Made by a program: the position numbers and the translations under genes. The notes beneath the pieces were generated by a model, which did no database searches, was not told the origin of the DNA, and worked only from the letters and a program-made list of their open reading frames with translations. This document shows, in pieces, positions 1-8,933 of a stretch of DNA of 64,000 bases. Numbering within the stretch: position 1 is the stretch's first letter; each line of letters opens with the position of its first letter. This DNA comes from Methanocalculus alkaliphilus (GTDB lineage Archaea; Halobacteriota; Methanomicrobia; Methanomicrobiales; Methanocorpusculaceae). The stretch is taken from positions 1-64,000 of the forward strand of contig NZ_JALJYG010000013.1 in assembly GCF_024170505.1 (NCBI RefSeq), read 5' to 3'.

Positions 1-63
1 AAATGGGAGATCCAGTCTAATGCTATCGCCGACTACCTAAAGGATCCAAAGTATGCGCTCTAA
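1..63 (+). CDS. 3' end of an unidentified gene
   Basis: An open frame enters from the left edge and stops at 61-63 after 20 codons, ending in DYLKDPKYAL. Too little is visible to assign a family. It ends 17 bases before the next start, so the two may be co-transcribed. It could be the preceding gene, or the missing N-terminal half of the binding protein that follows in another frame; this cannot be settled here. Confidence 0.4.
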   Translation, partial: KWEIQSNAIADYLKDPKYAL

Positions 64-80
64 ATTTTTTTCGGAGGGTT

Positions 81-767
81 ATGCGTAAGTCCTATCAGGA
101 TGAACCGACCATCGACCTGATTGGAGATGAGATCCGTCTCGTCGGGGACGTCTTCTCAAGGGAGAATGATGCCGATGCACTTGCAGCGTATCTTGATGGC
201 CAGATCGCTGAGATACGGAAACGGACACAGGATATCCCCGAAGACGAAAGGGTTCGGATGATCCAGCTTGGTCTCTCCCCCCGTGCCCGGCAGGGAGGCG
301 GTGCCGGCATGGTATGGGGCCAGGATACGATAGAGTCCTACTTCATTGAAGAGATTGCACATGCTAAGAATGTCTACGAAGGAACAGGCGCTTTCGTCGT
401 TGTCTCAACCGAACAGATACTGGCACTTGATCCGGATGTTATCGTCCTTCCGACGGCACAGGGATACCATCCGGCCAGTGAACTCTATACCGCCCCGTAT
501 TACCGGAACCTGCAGGAACTGACTGCTGTGAAGAACGAGCGTGTCTATGCCCTCCCCTGGACACCCTTCAACTGGGCCAAACGCCTGGAGTATCCGATTG
601 AAGCGATGGTCATCGCAAAAGCGGCATACCCTGAGAGGTTCTCCGATATCAATGTCGGAGAATGGACACTGGAGTTCTATCAGGAGGTCTATGGTGTTGA
701 TGAAGCAACCGCACGGGAACTCAGGTCAGTCCAGTGGCTTGACTGGATGGCCAAAGAGAACTTCTAA
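81..767 (+). CDS. Iron/cobalamin-type ABC transporter binding protein, C-terminal part only
   Basis: The 228-residue product matches the second half of cluster-A (FepB/BtuF-like) substrate-binding proteins: a linking helix with IRLVGDVFSRENDADAL, then a C-terminal lobe including LALDPDVIVLPTA and NERVYALPWTPFNWAKRLEYP. Such proteins capture iron or cobalt chelates outside the membrane and usually have about 350 residues with a signal peptide. Here both the signal peptide and the first lobe are absent, yet a good ribosome site (GGAGG, 73-77) precedes the ATG. It is either a naturally short gene or the distal part of one broken upstream. The family call is fairly safe; function as a stand-alone protein is doubtful. 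Confidence 0.65.
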   Translation: MRKSYQDEPTIDLIGDEIRLVGDVFSRENDADALAAYLDGQIAEIRKRTQDIPEDERVRMIQLGLSPRARQGGGAGMVWGQDTIESYFIEEIAHAKNVYEGTGAFVVVSTEQILALDPDVIVLPTAQGYHPASELYTAPYYRNLQELTAVKNERVYALPWTPFNWAKRLEYPIEAMVIAKAAYPERFSDINVGEWTLEFYQEVYGVDEATARELRSVQWLDWMAKENF

Positions 768-842
768 CCTTTTTTTGTGAAAACCAGTGAAATTTCATTC
801 TATCAGATTTCATATGGTAGATGGATCAGGGAATACGATCCT

Positions 843-880
843 GATCCCCCCGATCAAAACCGTCAGCACCCCGGCGATCC
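843..880. repeat. Relict copy of the gene tail beyond atpD
   Basis: Bases 843-880 match 1518-1555 at 35 of 38 positions in the same orientation; the only difference is AAA for GCC in the middle. The 1518-1555 copy lies inside a small membrane-peptide ORF at the end of the ATP synthase operon. The relict has no open frame of its own. The two copies bracket the decayed TA/HicB patch at 0.89-1.48 kb. Confidence 0.7.
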
Positions 881-893
881 AAAAAAGTGTGAC

Positions 894-955
894 CACCATC
901 GGTCAGTTCGATCCCGATCCTGGAATTGCTGATGCGAATCCTGAAGTATGGGGTT
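894..955 (-). pseudogene. relE/parE toxin remnant
   Basis: Read on the minus strand this stretch encodes YFRIRISNSRIGIELTD, the conserved core of RelE-type mRNA interferases (compare YFRIRIGSYKIGFELTDD in the second copy near 55.4 kb). The first ~60 codons of the toxin are missing and the frame is soon lost. It directly abuts the 3' end of the antitoxin-like ORF at 956-1243, the usual antitoxin-toxin order. Confidence 0.65.
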
Positions 956-1243
956 TCAGGCAGATTTCTTAATATTGTTGTAATAATTCAGAGCACCGGC
1001 ACAATCAAGAAGCTCATCGTCGTCTGATTCGCGGATATACCCTGTAAGACCATACTCCTCAAAAAGGGAATCAGTCTCTTCGGCATCCACCACCAAACCG
1101 ACAGGCCCTCTCTCCCCGGATGAACAGGCACATTGCCGGGACCTCATGAACCATATACCCTGCAACACTATCTCTTCATCATACCCAGGGGTTGGGAGGT
1201 CCCGGTATTCATGCCGGAGAGGAATCAGCAGCATAGTGGCCAT
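956..1243 (-). CDS. Degenerate Phd/RelB-like antitoxin
   Basis: The 95-residue product shares its C-terminal half with the antitoxin at 55595-55798: FEEYGLTGYIRESDDDELLD here against IEDYGLEKYIHESDEEEPLD there, both ending with a YY-K-K-SA tail. The N-terminal half, which in the intact relative starts MLEIKRQYIVSED, is not recognisable. With only a toxin fragment beside it, this looks like a decaying TA locus. Whether the ORF is still translated is unclear. Confidence 0.5.
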   Translation of the reverse strand: MATMLLIPLRHEYRDLPTPGYDEEIVLQGIWFMRSRQCACSSGERGPVGLVVDAEETDSLFEEYGLTGYIRESDDDELLDCAGALNYYNNIKKSA

Positions 1244-1287
1244 TCCTCTCCATTATCATCGTATATATAGTAAAAAGTGGGGGTAAA

Positions 1288-1479
1288 ATGGAATTTCATG
1301 TATTGATTCGAGCAGATCCCGAAGATGGAGGCTATACTGTCAGCTGCCCGGCCATCCCCGGATGCCACTCGCAGGGCGAAACGGTTGAAGAGGCTCTTGA
1401 AAATATACGGGATGCCATTGCTGGCTGTATTGGAGAGACCGATGAAGAAAGAGGGGATATCAGCATCACCCTCATCTGA
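1288..1479 (+). CDS. hicB: HicB-like (UPF0150) orphan antitoxin
   Basis: The 63-residue protein has the HicB fold signature: FHVLIRADPEDGGYTVSCP, then IPGCHSQGETVEEALENI. HicB proteins neutralise the HicA mRNA interferase. No hicA-like double-stranded-RNA-binding ORF lies on either side, and there is no C-terminal DNA-binding extension, so this is an orphan of the short HicB type. It sits in the same patch as the relBE remnants, between the two copies of the atpD-tail sequence. A stand-alone role, or pairing with a toxin elsewhere, are both possible. Confidence 0.75.
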   Translation: MEFHVLIRADPEDGGYTVSCPAIPGCHSQGETVEEALENIRDAIAGCIGETDEERGDISITLI

Positions 1480-1484
1480 TCCCC

Positions 1485-1595
1485 TCAGATAACCCCGACC
1501 AGCACCAGTATCAGCACGATCCCCCCGATCGCCACCGTCAGCACCCCGGCGATCCCAAGTGCAAGGTACAGCAACGGCAGGTAATTATTCACCAT
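1485..1595 (-). CDS. Small membrane peptide at the end of the ATP synthase operon
   Basis: A 36-codon ORF starts inside the stop region of atpD (the ATG at 1595-1593 overlaps the TGA) and encodes [14 protein letters not shown] followed by a hydrophobic stretch with a GGIVLILVLVGVI end, a single predicted membrane helix. The overlap suggests translational coupling. Some methanosarcinal ATPase operons end with a small extra gene (ahaG), but I see no sequence basis to equate them. A damaged partial copy lies at 843-880. Confidence 0.45.
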   Translation of the reverse strand: MVNNYLPLLYLALGIAGVLTVAIGGIVLILVLVGVI

Positions 1596-2236
1596 CGCCG
1601 CTCCTCCCCCCGTGACTTGGTCCGCTTTCTCCTGAAGAGATCCTCCCGCTCCTGCTCCTCAAGATAGTCGGAGATATACGCGATGATCCCCTTCAGCCGG
1701 GGAATCAGGATCGAGTCGAGGGCATTTGTCCGCCGCCGGACCGATGCTATCCGGGAGGAGAGGCGGAGGATCGCCCCCTCCACCCCGGCGAGCCGGACTG
1801 CCGCATCCACAGCCTCAAGGGCGAGATCCGAGGCGGCATCGAGGCGGCCGTTCCCGGCAGCCAGCCCGTACCCCGGCATCTTCCCCGGCCGGAGGGGGTC
1901 CGGGATCGCAAATGCCGGGATACCCACCCCCATGATCCCCTTCTCTATTGCAGGGATATCCGGGATCGTCCGTTCGACAGCCGCCGCACTCTCCACCTCA
2001 CGCCGGGAGCCCGCCATCTCAGCCTCCATGAGGGCAGGATAGGCGGCGGCAAACGCCTCCTCCATTGTTCGCCGCATCTCATCCCGCCGCTTTGTCAGGG
2101 AGAAGAACTCCATCACCATCGCATCAAGCTTCTCCCGGAGGAGCTCATGCCCCTTCTCGGCGGTCACAAGCCTGCGGCGGACCTTCTGGAGTTCAATGCG
2201 TGTCGGTCTCAGCCCCGGCGGGAGGCGCCTGCTCAC
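1589..2236 (-). CDS. atpD: A-type ATP synthase subunit D
   Basis: Subunit D is the central stalk coiled coil that rotates inside the A3B3 head. The product (215 residues) has the family start, [19 protein letters not shown], long N- and C-terminal helices, and a C-terminal segment containing [21 protein letters not shown], the typical conserved region. The length is normal. Its start overlaps the atpB stop by 4 bases, so it is translationally coupled as the last classical subunit of the operon. Confidence 0.95.
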   Translation of the reverse strand: MSRRLPPGLRPTRIELQKVRRRLVTAEKGHELLREKLDAMVMEFFSLTKRRDEMRRTMEEAFAAAYPALMEAEMAGSRREVESAAAVERTIPDIPAIEKGIMGVGIPAFAIPDPLRPGKMPGYGLAAGNGRLDAASDLALEAVDAAVRLAGVEGAILRLSSRIASVRRRTNALDSILIPRLKGIIAYISDYLEEQEREDLFRRKRTKSRGEERRW

Positions 2237-3621
2237 CCGGTCTCACCCCGGTAATACTCCCTGATGAAGTCGGGGTTGATCCGTTTCAGCTCCTCTTGTG
2301 GGAAGAGGGAGAGGAGATCCCAGGCACGATCGAGGGTCTCGCCTATCGAGCGGCCCTCATCCATCTTCTGCCCGACGAACTCCCCCTCAAACCGCTCAAG
2401 GAAGGTGAGATACAGCCGGTCGGTATCGGTCAGCCCCTCATCCCCGATGACCGCGACAAGCCCGGCGAGCCGCCGTCCACGGGCATACGCCGCATAGAGC
2501 TGGCTTGAGACATTCGCATGATCCGCCCGGGTCCTCTCCTTGCCGATCCCCCCCTGCATCAGCCGTGATAAACAGGGGAGGACATCAATCGGGGGATAGA
2601 TCCCTTTGCGGTGGAGCTCACGGGAGAGGACGATCTGGCCTTCGGTGATATATCCGGTCAGATCGGGGACAGGGTGGGTGATGTCGTCATCCGGCATCGA
2701 GAGGATCGGCAGCTGGGTGATCGAGCCGGGCCTGCCTTTCACCCTCCCGGCACGCTCATACAGGGAGGCGAGATCGGTGTACATATACCCAGGATACCCC
2801 CGGCGGGCCGGGATCTCCTCACGGGCGGCCGAGACCTCCCTGAGCGCCTCGCAGTATGCCGTGATATCCTGCATCACCACAAGGACATGCATCCCGCAGT
2901 CAAATGCGAGATACTCCGCCGCCGTCAGGGCGAGACGGGGGGTGACGATCCGCTCGATGGCGGGATCATCGGCACGGTTGAGGAAGAGGACCGCGTGTGC
3001 CCGTGCCCCGGTCTCGGAGAACTCCCTGATAAAGAACCGGGCCTCCTCATGCGTGATCCCCATCGCTGCAAAGACGACGGCAAAGGACTCCTCCGTCCCC
3101 CGGACCCGTGCCTGCCGGGTGATCTGGGCGGCGAGCCGGCTGTGGGGCAGGCCGGACCCGGAGAAGACCGGGAGTTTCTGCCCCCGGACGAGGGTGTTCA
3201 TCCCGTCGATGGCAGATATCCCCGTCTCGATGAAATCCTCGGGGAACTCACGCCTCGTCGGGTTGATCGCATACCCCGAGATCTCCATCTCCTTCTCGGG
3301 CACAACGCGGCCCCCACCATCTATCGGCTCGGCCGAGCCCGAGAAGATCCTCCCGAGCATCTCCTTTGCAACCGGCATCATCAGGGGTTTTCCGGTGAAC
3401 CGGACCGCCGATACATCACAGTCGAGATCGCGGGTCCCGCCAAAGACCATCACAATCGCCATCCCCATCCGTGACTCGAGCACCTGGCCGAGCCGCCGGG
3501 TGCCATCCGGCAGGAGGACATGGACGACCTCGTTATATCCGGCATCATCGATCCCGGAGACGGCAAGGATCGGGCCCGCCACCCGGACGACGGACCGGAA
3601 CTCACGGAGCGGCCGGGTCAT
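2233..3621 (-). CDS. atpB: A-type ATP synthase subunit B
   Basis: This is the non-catalytic partner of subunit A in the hexameric head. The 462-residue protein carries the archaeal B signature [20 protein letters not shown] in place of a true P-loop, plus [19 protein letters not shown] and a late conserved [10 protein letters not shown]. The length matches the family. It overlaps atpA upstream and atpD downstream by 4 bases each. Confidence 0.97.
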   Translation of the reverse strand: MTRPLREFRSVVRVAGPILAVSGIDDAGYNEVVHVLLPDGTRRLGQVLESRMGMAIVMVFGGTRDLDCDVSAVRFTGKPLMMPVAKEMLGRIFSGSAEPIDGGGRVVPEKEMEISGYAINPTRREFPEDFIETGISAIDGMNTLVRGQKLPVFSGSGLPHSRLAAQITRQARVRGTEESFAVVFAAMGITHEEARFFIREFSETGARAHAVLFLNRADDPAIERIVTPRLALTAAEYLAFDCGMHVLVVMQDITAYCEALREVSAAREEIPARRGYPGYMYTDLASLYERAGRVKGRPGSITQLPILSMPDDDITHPVPDLTGYITEGQIVLSRELHRKGIYPPIDVLPCLSRLMQGGIGKERTRADHANVSSQLYAAYARGRRLAGLVAVIGDEGLTDTDRLYLTFLERFEGEFVGQKMDEGRSIGETLDRAWDLLSLFPQEELKRINPDFIREYYRGETG

Positions 3622-5378
3622 CGCCCGCCTCCTCCAAAGGCATCATCAATCTCATCCAGTATCGTCTCATAGTCTTCGGCAAACTCATCATGCGGCCGGG
3701 GTCCCATCCGGGCAAGCCTGCCGGTAACCGGGATCTTCGCCGCCTCCTCAGCCGTCATCCCCTCCTCGACCGCATCCCTCCCACGGACCAGGTAGCGGTG
3801 AATCAGCCGCATCATCCGGTACTGCTTCTCCGGGGGGCAGAAGGTATCGACCTCATCAAATGCGGACTGGATGAGGAACGATTCCCGCAGGATAGTGGCG
3901 ACATGGAGCGTGAACTTGTCCTGTTCAGGGAGGAGATCAGGCCCGACGAGCTGGACGATCTCCTCAAGCTCGCTCTCCTTCTGGAGCAGCCTGATGAGGT
4001 CACTCCGCATCCTGCCCCATTCCGCTCCGCCATGCTTCTCCCACCAGGGCTCTGCCAGATCGGCGTAGAGCGAGTAGGAGAGGAGCCAGTTCACCGCCGG
4101 AAAATGTCGCTGGTGGGCGAGATCGGCATCCAGCGCCCAGAAGACCCGGACGATCCGGAGTGTGTTCTGGGTCACCGGCTCTGAGAAGTCGCCCCCCGGC
4201 GGCGAGACCGCACCGATGACCGAGACCGATCCCTCCTCCCCGGACAACGCCGTCACCCTTCCCGCACGCTCATAAAAGTCGGCAAGCCGTGATCCGAGAT
4301 AGGCGGGATACCCATGCTCTCCCGGCATCTCCTCGAGCCGGCCGGAGATCTCCCGCATCGCCTCGGCCCACCGGGAGGTGGAGTCGGCCATCAGGGCGAC
4401 GGAGTACCCCATATCCCGGTAATATTCGGCGATGGTGATCCCGGTATAGACCGATGCCTCGCGTGCGGCAACCGGCATATTCGAGGTGTTCCCGATGAGC
4501 ACCGTCCGTTTCATCAGTGGCTCCTTCGTCTTGGGATCGATGAGGGCAGGGAACTGCCTCAGGACGTCGGCCATCTCGTTTCCACGCTCTCCGCAGCCGA
4601 CATAGACGACAATATCCGCATCCGACCATTTGGCAAGCTGGTGCTGGACGACGGTCTTTCCGGCGCCAAAGGGGCCCGGTACCGAGGCCGTCCCCCCCTG
4701 GACCATCGGGAAGAAGGAGTCGATCACCCGCTGGCCGGTGATGAGCGGCCGGACCGGGGGGAGCTTCTCATTCACCGGCCGGGGTACACGGACCGGCCAG
4801 CGCTGGAGCATCGTGATCTCATGGTCGTTCCCATCCCGGTCAGTCAGCCAGAGGACGGGGTCAAGCACCGTGTACTCACCCTCCGGGGCGACCTTCGCCA
4901 CCCTCCCGGAGAGATGGGGTGGAAGGAGGATCGAATGGATGATCCGGTTCGTCTCCGGGACCGTCCCGATGACAGCTCCCCCTTTCAGGTCATCCCCTTC
5001 GGCGACATCCGGCGTGAACCTGTACGTCTCCTCCCTCGGGAGGGCAGGGCTGCTCACCCCCCGGATGATGAAGTCGCCGGAGATGGATCCAAGCTCGGTG
5101 AGGGGCCTCTGGATACCGTCATAGATCATCCCGAGGAGGCCGGGGCCGAGCTCGACCGAGAGGGACATCCCGGTCCGCTGCACCGGCTCGCCGGGGGTGA
5201 TCCCGCCTGTCTCCTCATAGACCTGGATCGTTGCAAGATCCTCCTCAAGCCCGATGATCTCGCCGATCAGCTCGTCATCTCCGACATAGACGACCTCGTA
5301 CATCTGTGCTCCACGCATCCGGTCCGCCTCGACGACAGGACCGGTGATCCGGATTATCCTTGCTGTATCACTCAACAC
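3618..5378 (-). CDS. atpA: A-type ATP synthase catalytic subunit A
   Basis: The 586-residue catalytic subunit binds and synthesises or hydrolyses ATP. The P-loop GPFGAGKT is at about residues 235-242, preceded by the non-homologous insertion typical of A/V-type A subunits (roughly residues 115-185). Other landmarks are [33 protein letters not shown] and [17 protein letters not shown]. It starts 3 bases after the atpF stop. No intein or other insertion is present. Confidence 0.98.
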   Translation of the reverse strand: MLSDTARIIRITGPVVEADRMRGAQMYEVVYVGDDELIGEIIGLEEDLATIQVYEETGGITPGEPVQRTGMSLSVELGPGLLGMIYDGIQRPLTELGSISGDFIIRGVSSPALPREETYRFTPDVAEGDDLKGGAVIGTVPETNRIIHSILLPPHLSGRVAKVAPEGEYTVLDPVLWLTDRDGNDHEITMLQRWPVRVPRPVNEKLPPVRPLITGQRVIDSFFPMVQGGTASVPGPFGAGKTVVQHQLAKWSDADIVVYVGCGERGNEMADVLRQFPALIDPKTKEPLMKRTVLIGNTSNMPVAAREASVYTGITIAEYYRDMGYSVALMADSTSRWAEAMREISGRLEEMPGEHGYPAYLGSRLADFYERAGRVTALSGEEGSVSVIGAVSPPGGDFSEPVTQNTLRIVRVFWALDADLAHQRHFPAVNWLLSYSLYADLAEPWWEKHGGAEWGRMRSDLIRLLQKESELEEIVQLVGPDLLPEQDKFTLHVATILRESFLIQSAFDEVDTFCPPEKQYRMMRLIHRYLVRGRDAVEEGMTAEEAAKIPVTGRLARMGPRPHDEFAEDYETILDEIDDAFGGGGR

Positions 5379-5381
5379 ACA

Positions 5382-5699
5382 TCACCCTGGCATCCCTTTC
5401 CCTGCAACACGCCGTATTGCGGCGGTCACGGCATCTTCTCCCTTGACGGGCCCTTCTGGCCCCGGTATGGCGATGACGGCCGGATAGACCGCCTGTGATC
5501 GCCCATGGTCGCTCAGGAGCGGGAGGATCTCCTCCTGGTACCGGTCGAGGATCAGGATGATCCCGATGGTATCATCCTCCAGTGCTTCACGGAGTGCTTC
5601 TTTTGCCTCCTCTCCGTCCTCGCACCTGATGACATCCTCAACCCCGGCAAGCCGGCAGAGGAGGGTCGTCGCCCGGTCACCGATAGCGATGATCCTCAT
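5382..5699 (-). CDS. atpF: A-type ATP synthase subunit F
   Basis: Subunit F is the small central-stalk protein that binds subunit D. The 105-residue product begins MRIIAIGDRATTLLCRLAGV and contains IGIILILDRYQEEILPLL, both standard for the family. It overlaps the atpC stop by 4 bases and precedes atpA by 3, the usual C-F-A order of archaeal operons. Confidence 0.93.
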   Translation of the reverse strand: MRIIAIGDRATTLLCRLAGVEDVIRCEDGEEAKEALREALEDDTIGIILILDRYQEEILPLLSDHGRSQAVYPAVIAIPGPEGPVKGEDAVTAAIRRVAGKGMPG

Positions 5700-6892
5700 G
5701 GACCGCCTCCTTCAATCACCATCATGGTGGCTCCCCTCTCCTCGCTAATGCCAAGTATCAGTCTCCCCGCCGCTGCCCTGAGGTTTGCGATCTCCATCTC
5801 AAGTGCCAGCAGGTACCGGATGATCGGCCCGCTTCCGAGATGATACTGGCTGCTGTTCATCCTGCCGACATCCAGAAGGCACCGGTTCAGGGCGATATCG
5901 ATCTCCCCGCTATTCCGCACCCCCTTCTCCATAAGAGGCTCGAGATACTGCCCGTACATCGTCTCCCTGAGGGCGGCCGCCATCTCGATGAGATCTGCCG
6001 TTCGTGCAAGCTCCTTCTGGAGATCGATGGTGATCTCAAAGCCGCCCTGCGGGATGAGGAAGGGGATGAGATCGCCCCCGTCAACCCCGGCAATCTTTCC
6101 ACGGGCGAGGATTCGGAGGTTTTCGCAGTCGATCATCCGACCTGCCATCATCACCGCCGGTTCGTACTGCGAGTCCTCAATCCCCCGGGCCGTCATCATC
6201 AGGCTCTGGTATGCACCGGCGATGAGTGCCGCTTCGAAGGCAGCAAAACCGACCGGTTCGCCGATCTTCATCCACTGCTCCCGGATACCGGGGGTGATCG
6301 CTGATCGTTCAAGCCTCTGGACCGCCTCTTCAATCGTATCGGAATATGCCGCCTTCCTGATTGCGGTCCCGCTCAGCCCTCCGACCGGGACTGCCCGTTC
6401 CATAATGAGATCGCGGGGGAGATTCCCTGCGATCCCCCGGAGGATGGCCGCCACCTCCCGAATGGCAAAGATCTGGGTGTAGGCGGTGATGAGCGGCCGA
6501 ATCGCATCGGGGACGCTCCCGGCGAGGTCCGCAAGCAGGCGGTAATGATGGGATCGGATCAGGTGTTCGCAGTCGTCAGGAGAGATCCCCTCCCTGTATC
6601 CGACATGATGGCCGATATGCTCGGCACGCTCGAAGAGTTCGAGGAGGTCGGCGGATGCAATGATCGACGCCACCCCTTCCCTGGTGACGAGCGGGTTGCC
6701 GATTGCACGGACACGTGCCGCCGGGTAGGCGAAGGATGCGATACTGAGGATGATCCGGAACCATCCTGCGGAGATCGCGATGAAGATGGCGACCATGAAG
6801 GCGATGGCGAGGCCGAGGGCGATGATCCCCGCCCCCTCGACCGTGAGGAGATCCGAGAAGATGCTCTCAATATCCAGTATCCCCACCTCCAT
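5696..6892 (-). CDS. atpC: A-type ATP synthase subunit C (AhaC)
   Basis: Subunit C caps the membrane rotor and links it to the central stalk. The 398-residue protein has an N-terminal hydrophobic helix (about residues 20-45), as in several methanogen AhaC proteins, then AYPAARVRAIGNPLVTREG and the helical repeats of the family. Its start lies 26 bases inside the atpE reading frame, so translation is probably coupled. Confidence 0.93.
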   Translation of the reverse strand: MEVGILDIESIFSDLLTVEGAGIIALGLAIAFMVAIFIAISAGWFRIILSIASFAYPAARVRAIGNPLVTREGVASIIASADLLELFERAEHIGHHVGYREGISPDDCEHLIRSHHYRLLADLAGSVPDAIRPLITAYTQIFAIREVAAILRGIAGNLPRDLIMERAVPVGGLSGTAIRKAAYSDTIEEAVQRLERSAITPGIREQWMKIGEPVGFAAFEAALIAGAYQSLMMTARGIEDSQYEPAVMMAGRMIDCENLRILARGKIAGVDGGDLIPFLIPQGGFEITIDLQKELARTADLIEMAAALRETMYGQYLEPLMEKGVRNSGEIDIALNRCLLDVGRMNSSQYHLGSGPIIRYLLALEMEIANLRAAAGRLILGISEERGATMMVIEGGGP

Positions 6893-7478
6893 AGAGGACT
6901 TCTGATACCCTCTGCGTCAGCTGGTTGCGCATATCCAGAAGCCGTGTCGGGAAGGTCTGATCACACCGGACGGCTCCATCCCTGGCAAGCAGGATCACCC
7001 CCCCGATCCGTATCATCGGATCATGCCTGGGAAGCGGTCTGACCGTCACATTGCTGATCCCTTCCGCCGCCTCCTCTGCTGCCTCCTGATCGTCGGCACG
7101 GCAGAGGATGGTGAGCGGCCCGTCATCGATCATCTCCCTGCCTTCAAGGATGAGGTGGCGGAGGATGCCGGGATAGGCGGAGGAGGATACCATCTCCGAC
7201 AGCTCCTCTTCGGCGATGGAGAAGACCTCCCCGATGCCATCCCACCGGGCCTTCCGCTCGGCCGCCATCGCCTCAAACTCAGCCTGGAGGAGGATGGAAC
7301 GCCGCATCGCCTCGATCTCCCGCTCCGTCTCACGCCGGATCTGGTCGGCCTTCTGCTCTGCCCTGAGGCGGGCCTTCTCCCTGATGCCTGCCGACTCTTC
7401 TTCTGCATCGTTTCGGATCCGGGCGATCTCCTCATCCCTCTCCTCCTCGATAAGCCGGATGATCACCTCCCTGCTCAT
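6867..7478 (-). CDS. atpE: A-type ATP synthase subunit E
   Basis: Subunit E pairs with H to form the peripheral stalk. The 203-residue product has a long charged N-terminal coiled coil (about residues 5-90, rich in E/R/A) and a globular C-terminal half. It begins immediately after the atpK stop and its 3' end overlaps atpC. The composition and position identify it although the family is weakly conserved in sequence. Confidence 0.92.
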   Translation of the reverse strand: MSREVIIRLIEEERDEEIARIRNDAEEESAGIREKARLRAEQKADQIRRETEREIEAMRRSILLQAEFEAMAAERKARWDGIGEVFSIAEEELSEMVSSSAYPGILRHLILEGREMIDDGPLTILCRADDQEAAEEAAEGISNVTVRPLPRHDPMIRIGGVILLARDGAVRCDQTFPTRLLDMRNQLTQRVSEVLYGGGDTGY

Positions 7479-8933
7479 CTAGAGTCCTCCGAAGAGCCCG
7501 ATACCAAACATGATCAGGATCGCAATCAGGAGGCCGAAGATGGCAAAGGTCTCTGCCATCACCGCAAAGACGAGGCTCTGGCCCATCGCCTCAGGGCGGC
7601 GGGCGACCGCACCGATGCCTGCCGCCGCCGTCATCCCCTGGCCGATGGCGGAGAGCCCGGCAAGCCCGACGGCAAAGCCCGATCCGATGCAGGCAAGCCC
7701 GGCCGCCGCGGTTGCGGTCACATCCCGGGTGATGATCCCGGTGAATGCCATGATCAGGATTGCGACGAGGAGGCCATAGATCGCCTGGGTCTCCGGCACA
7801 ACCGTGAAGACGAGCCCTTTCCCAAACATATCCTCACGCTCCGAGGTCGTTGCAATCCCTGCGGATGCGGATATCCCCTGGCCGATGGCGGATATCGCGG
7901 CAAATCCGACGGCGATACCGCAGGCGATGGATGCAAATCCGGCGGCAAGGGTGGCGGTCACATCCCGGGTGATCATCCCGGTGAATGCCATGATGAGAAT
8001 TGCGACAAGGAGTCCGTATATCGCCTGCGTCTCCGGGATGACCGAGAAGACGAGGGACCGGCCAAACGACTCCTGCTTCTCGGCGGTCGCCGCAGCTCCC
8101 GCCGCCGCCGCTATTCCCTGGCCGATGGCGGAGAGCCCGGCGAGCCCGATGGCAAATCCGCACCCGAGGGCTGCGATCCCAAGTGCGGGCTCCGTGATGG
8201 GATCGCCGGCGATCATCCCGGTGAACGCCATGATGAGAATTGCGACAAGGAGTCCGTAGATCGCCTGCGTCTCGGGGATGACCGAGAAGACGAGTGAGCG
8301 GCCGAACGCACCCTCATGCTCGGCAGAGGAGGCCGAACCGGCGGCGGCCGCGATCCCCTGTCCGATGGCAGAGAGTCCTGCGATGCCGACGGCGAGCCCG
8401 CACCCGATGGCGGCAAACCCGGTCGCCGTCGTGGCGACCTCATCGCCGGAGAGGAGGCCGGTGAACGCCATGATGAGAATTGCGACAAGGAGTCCGTATA
8501 TCGCCTGCGTCTCCGGGATGACCGAGAAGACGAGCGATCGGCCCATCGACCCCTCACGCTCGGCGGCGGTTGCAATCCCCGAGGATGCCGCGATCCCCTG
8601 TCCGATGGCAGAGAGTCCTGCAACACCGACCGCAAGCCCGGCACCGAGTGCCGCAAGCCCCATCGGGACCGAGACGGTGGTATCACCGCCGCCTATCACC
8701 CCGGTCGCGAGGAGGATGAGGACGGCGACGAGGAGGCCGTACATCCCCTGTGTCTGGGGGACCGCCTGGAAGACGAGCGCCTGGCCGAACTTCTCCGGTT
8801 TGATCGCGATGACCCCTGCTCCCGTCGCCCCGGCGATACCGACCCCGATACCGGAGCCGATGGCTGAGAGGCCGACGGCAAGCCCGGCCCCGATGACGGC
8901 GAGGATGAACCCGGCTGTTATCTCAGGTATCAT
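7479..8933 (-). CDS. atpK: A-type ATP synthase rotor subunit K (c), six fused hairpins
   Basis: The rotor subunit carries the coupling ions. The 484-residue protein consists of six tandem helical hairpins of about 80 residues (12 membrane helices), not the single hairpin of ~80 residues. Five hairpins have the ion-binding glutamate in the second helix: E141, E221, E301, E381 (all in PETQAIYG) and E461 (AETFAIFG). The first has Q60 (PQTQGMYG) instead. Hairpins 2-6 also keep a glutamine in the first helix (SAIGQG), which hairpin 1 lacks. Gln with Glu-Thr is the pattern associated with sodium coupling in this family; sodium use here is inferred. Start overlaps atpI by 4 bases. Confidence 0.97.
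   Translation of the reverse strand: MIPEITAGFILAVIGAGLAVGLSAIGSGIGVGIAGATGAGVIAIKPEKFGQALVFQAVPQTQGMYGLLVAVLILLATGVIGGGDTTVSVPMGLAALGAGLAVGVAGLSAIGQGIAASSGIATAAEREGSMGRSLVFSVIPETQAIYGLLVAILIMAFTGLLSGDEVATTATGFAAIGCGLAVGIAGLSAIGQGIAAAAGSASSAEHEGAFGRSLVFSVIPETQAIYGLLVAILIMAFTGMIAGDPITEPALGIAALGCGFAIGLAGLSAIGQGIAAAAGAAATAEKQESFGRSLVFSVIPETQAIYGLLVAILIMAFTGMITRDVTATLAAGFASIACGIAVGFAAISAIGQGISASAGIATTSEREDMFGKGLVFTVVPETQAIYGLLVAILIMAFTGIITRDVTATAAAGLACIGSGFAVGLAGLSAIGQGMTAAAGIGAVARRPEAMGQSLVFAVMAETFAIFGLLIAILIMFGIGLFGGL
7740..8580. repeat. 240-bp in-frame tandem repeats within atpK
   Basis: Near-identical blocks recur every 240 bases; for example the block beginning GTGAACGCCATGATGAG at 8221 recurs exactly at 8461, and a one-base variant stands at 7981. 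Because 240 is 80 codons, unequal recombination would add or remove a whole hairpin without breaking the frame. The high DNA identity between hairpins 2, 3 and 4 suggests recent duplication or gene conversion. Confidence 0.85.

Noticed and set aside
7479-8933. The repeated DNA in this stretch as a minisatellite or CRISPR-like array
   Set aside because: The 240-base units are coding hairpins of the rotor subunit with conserved residues; there are no spacers.
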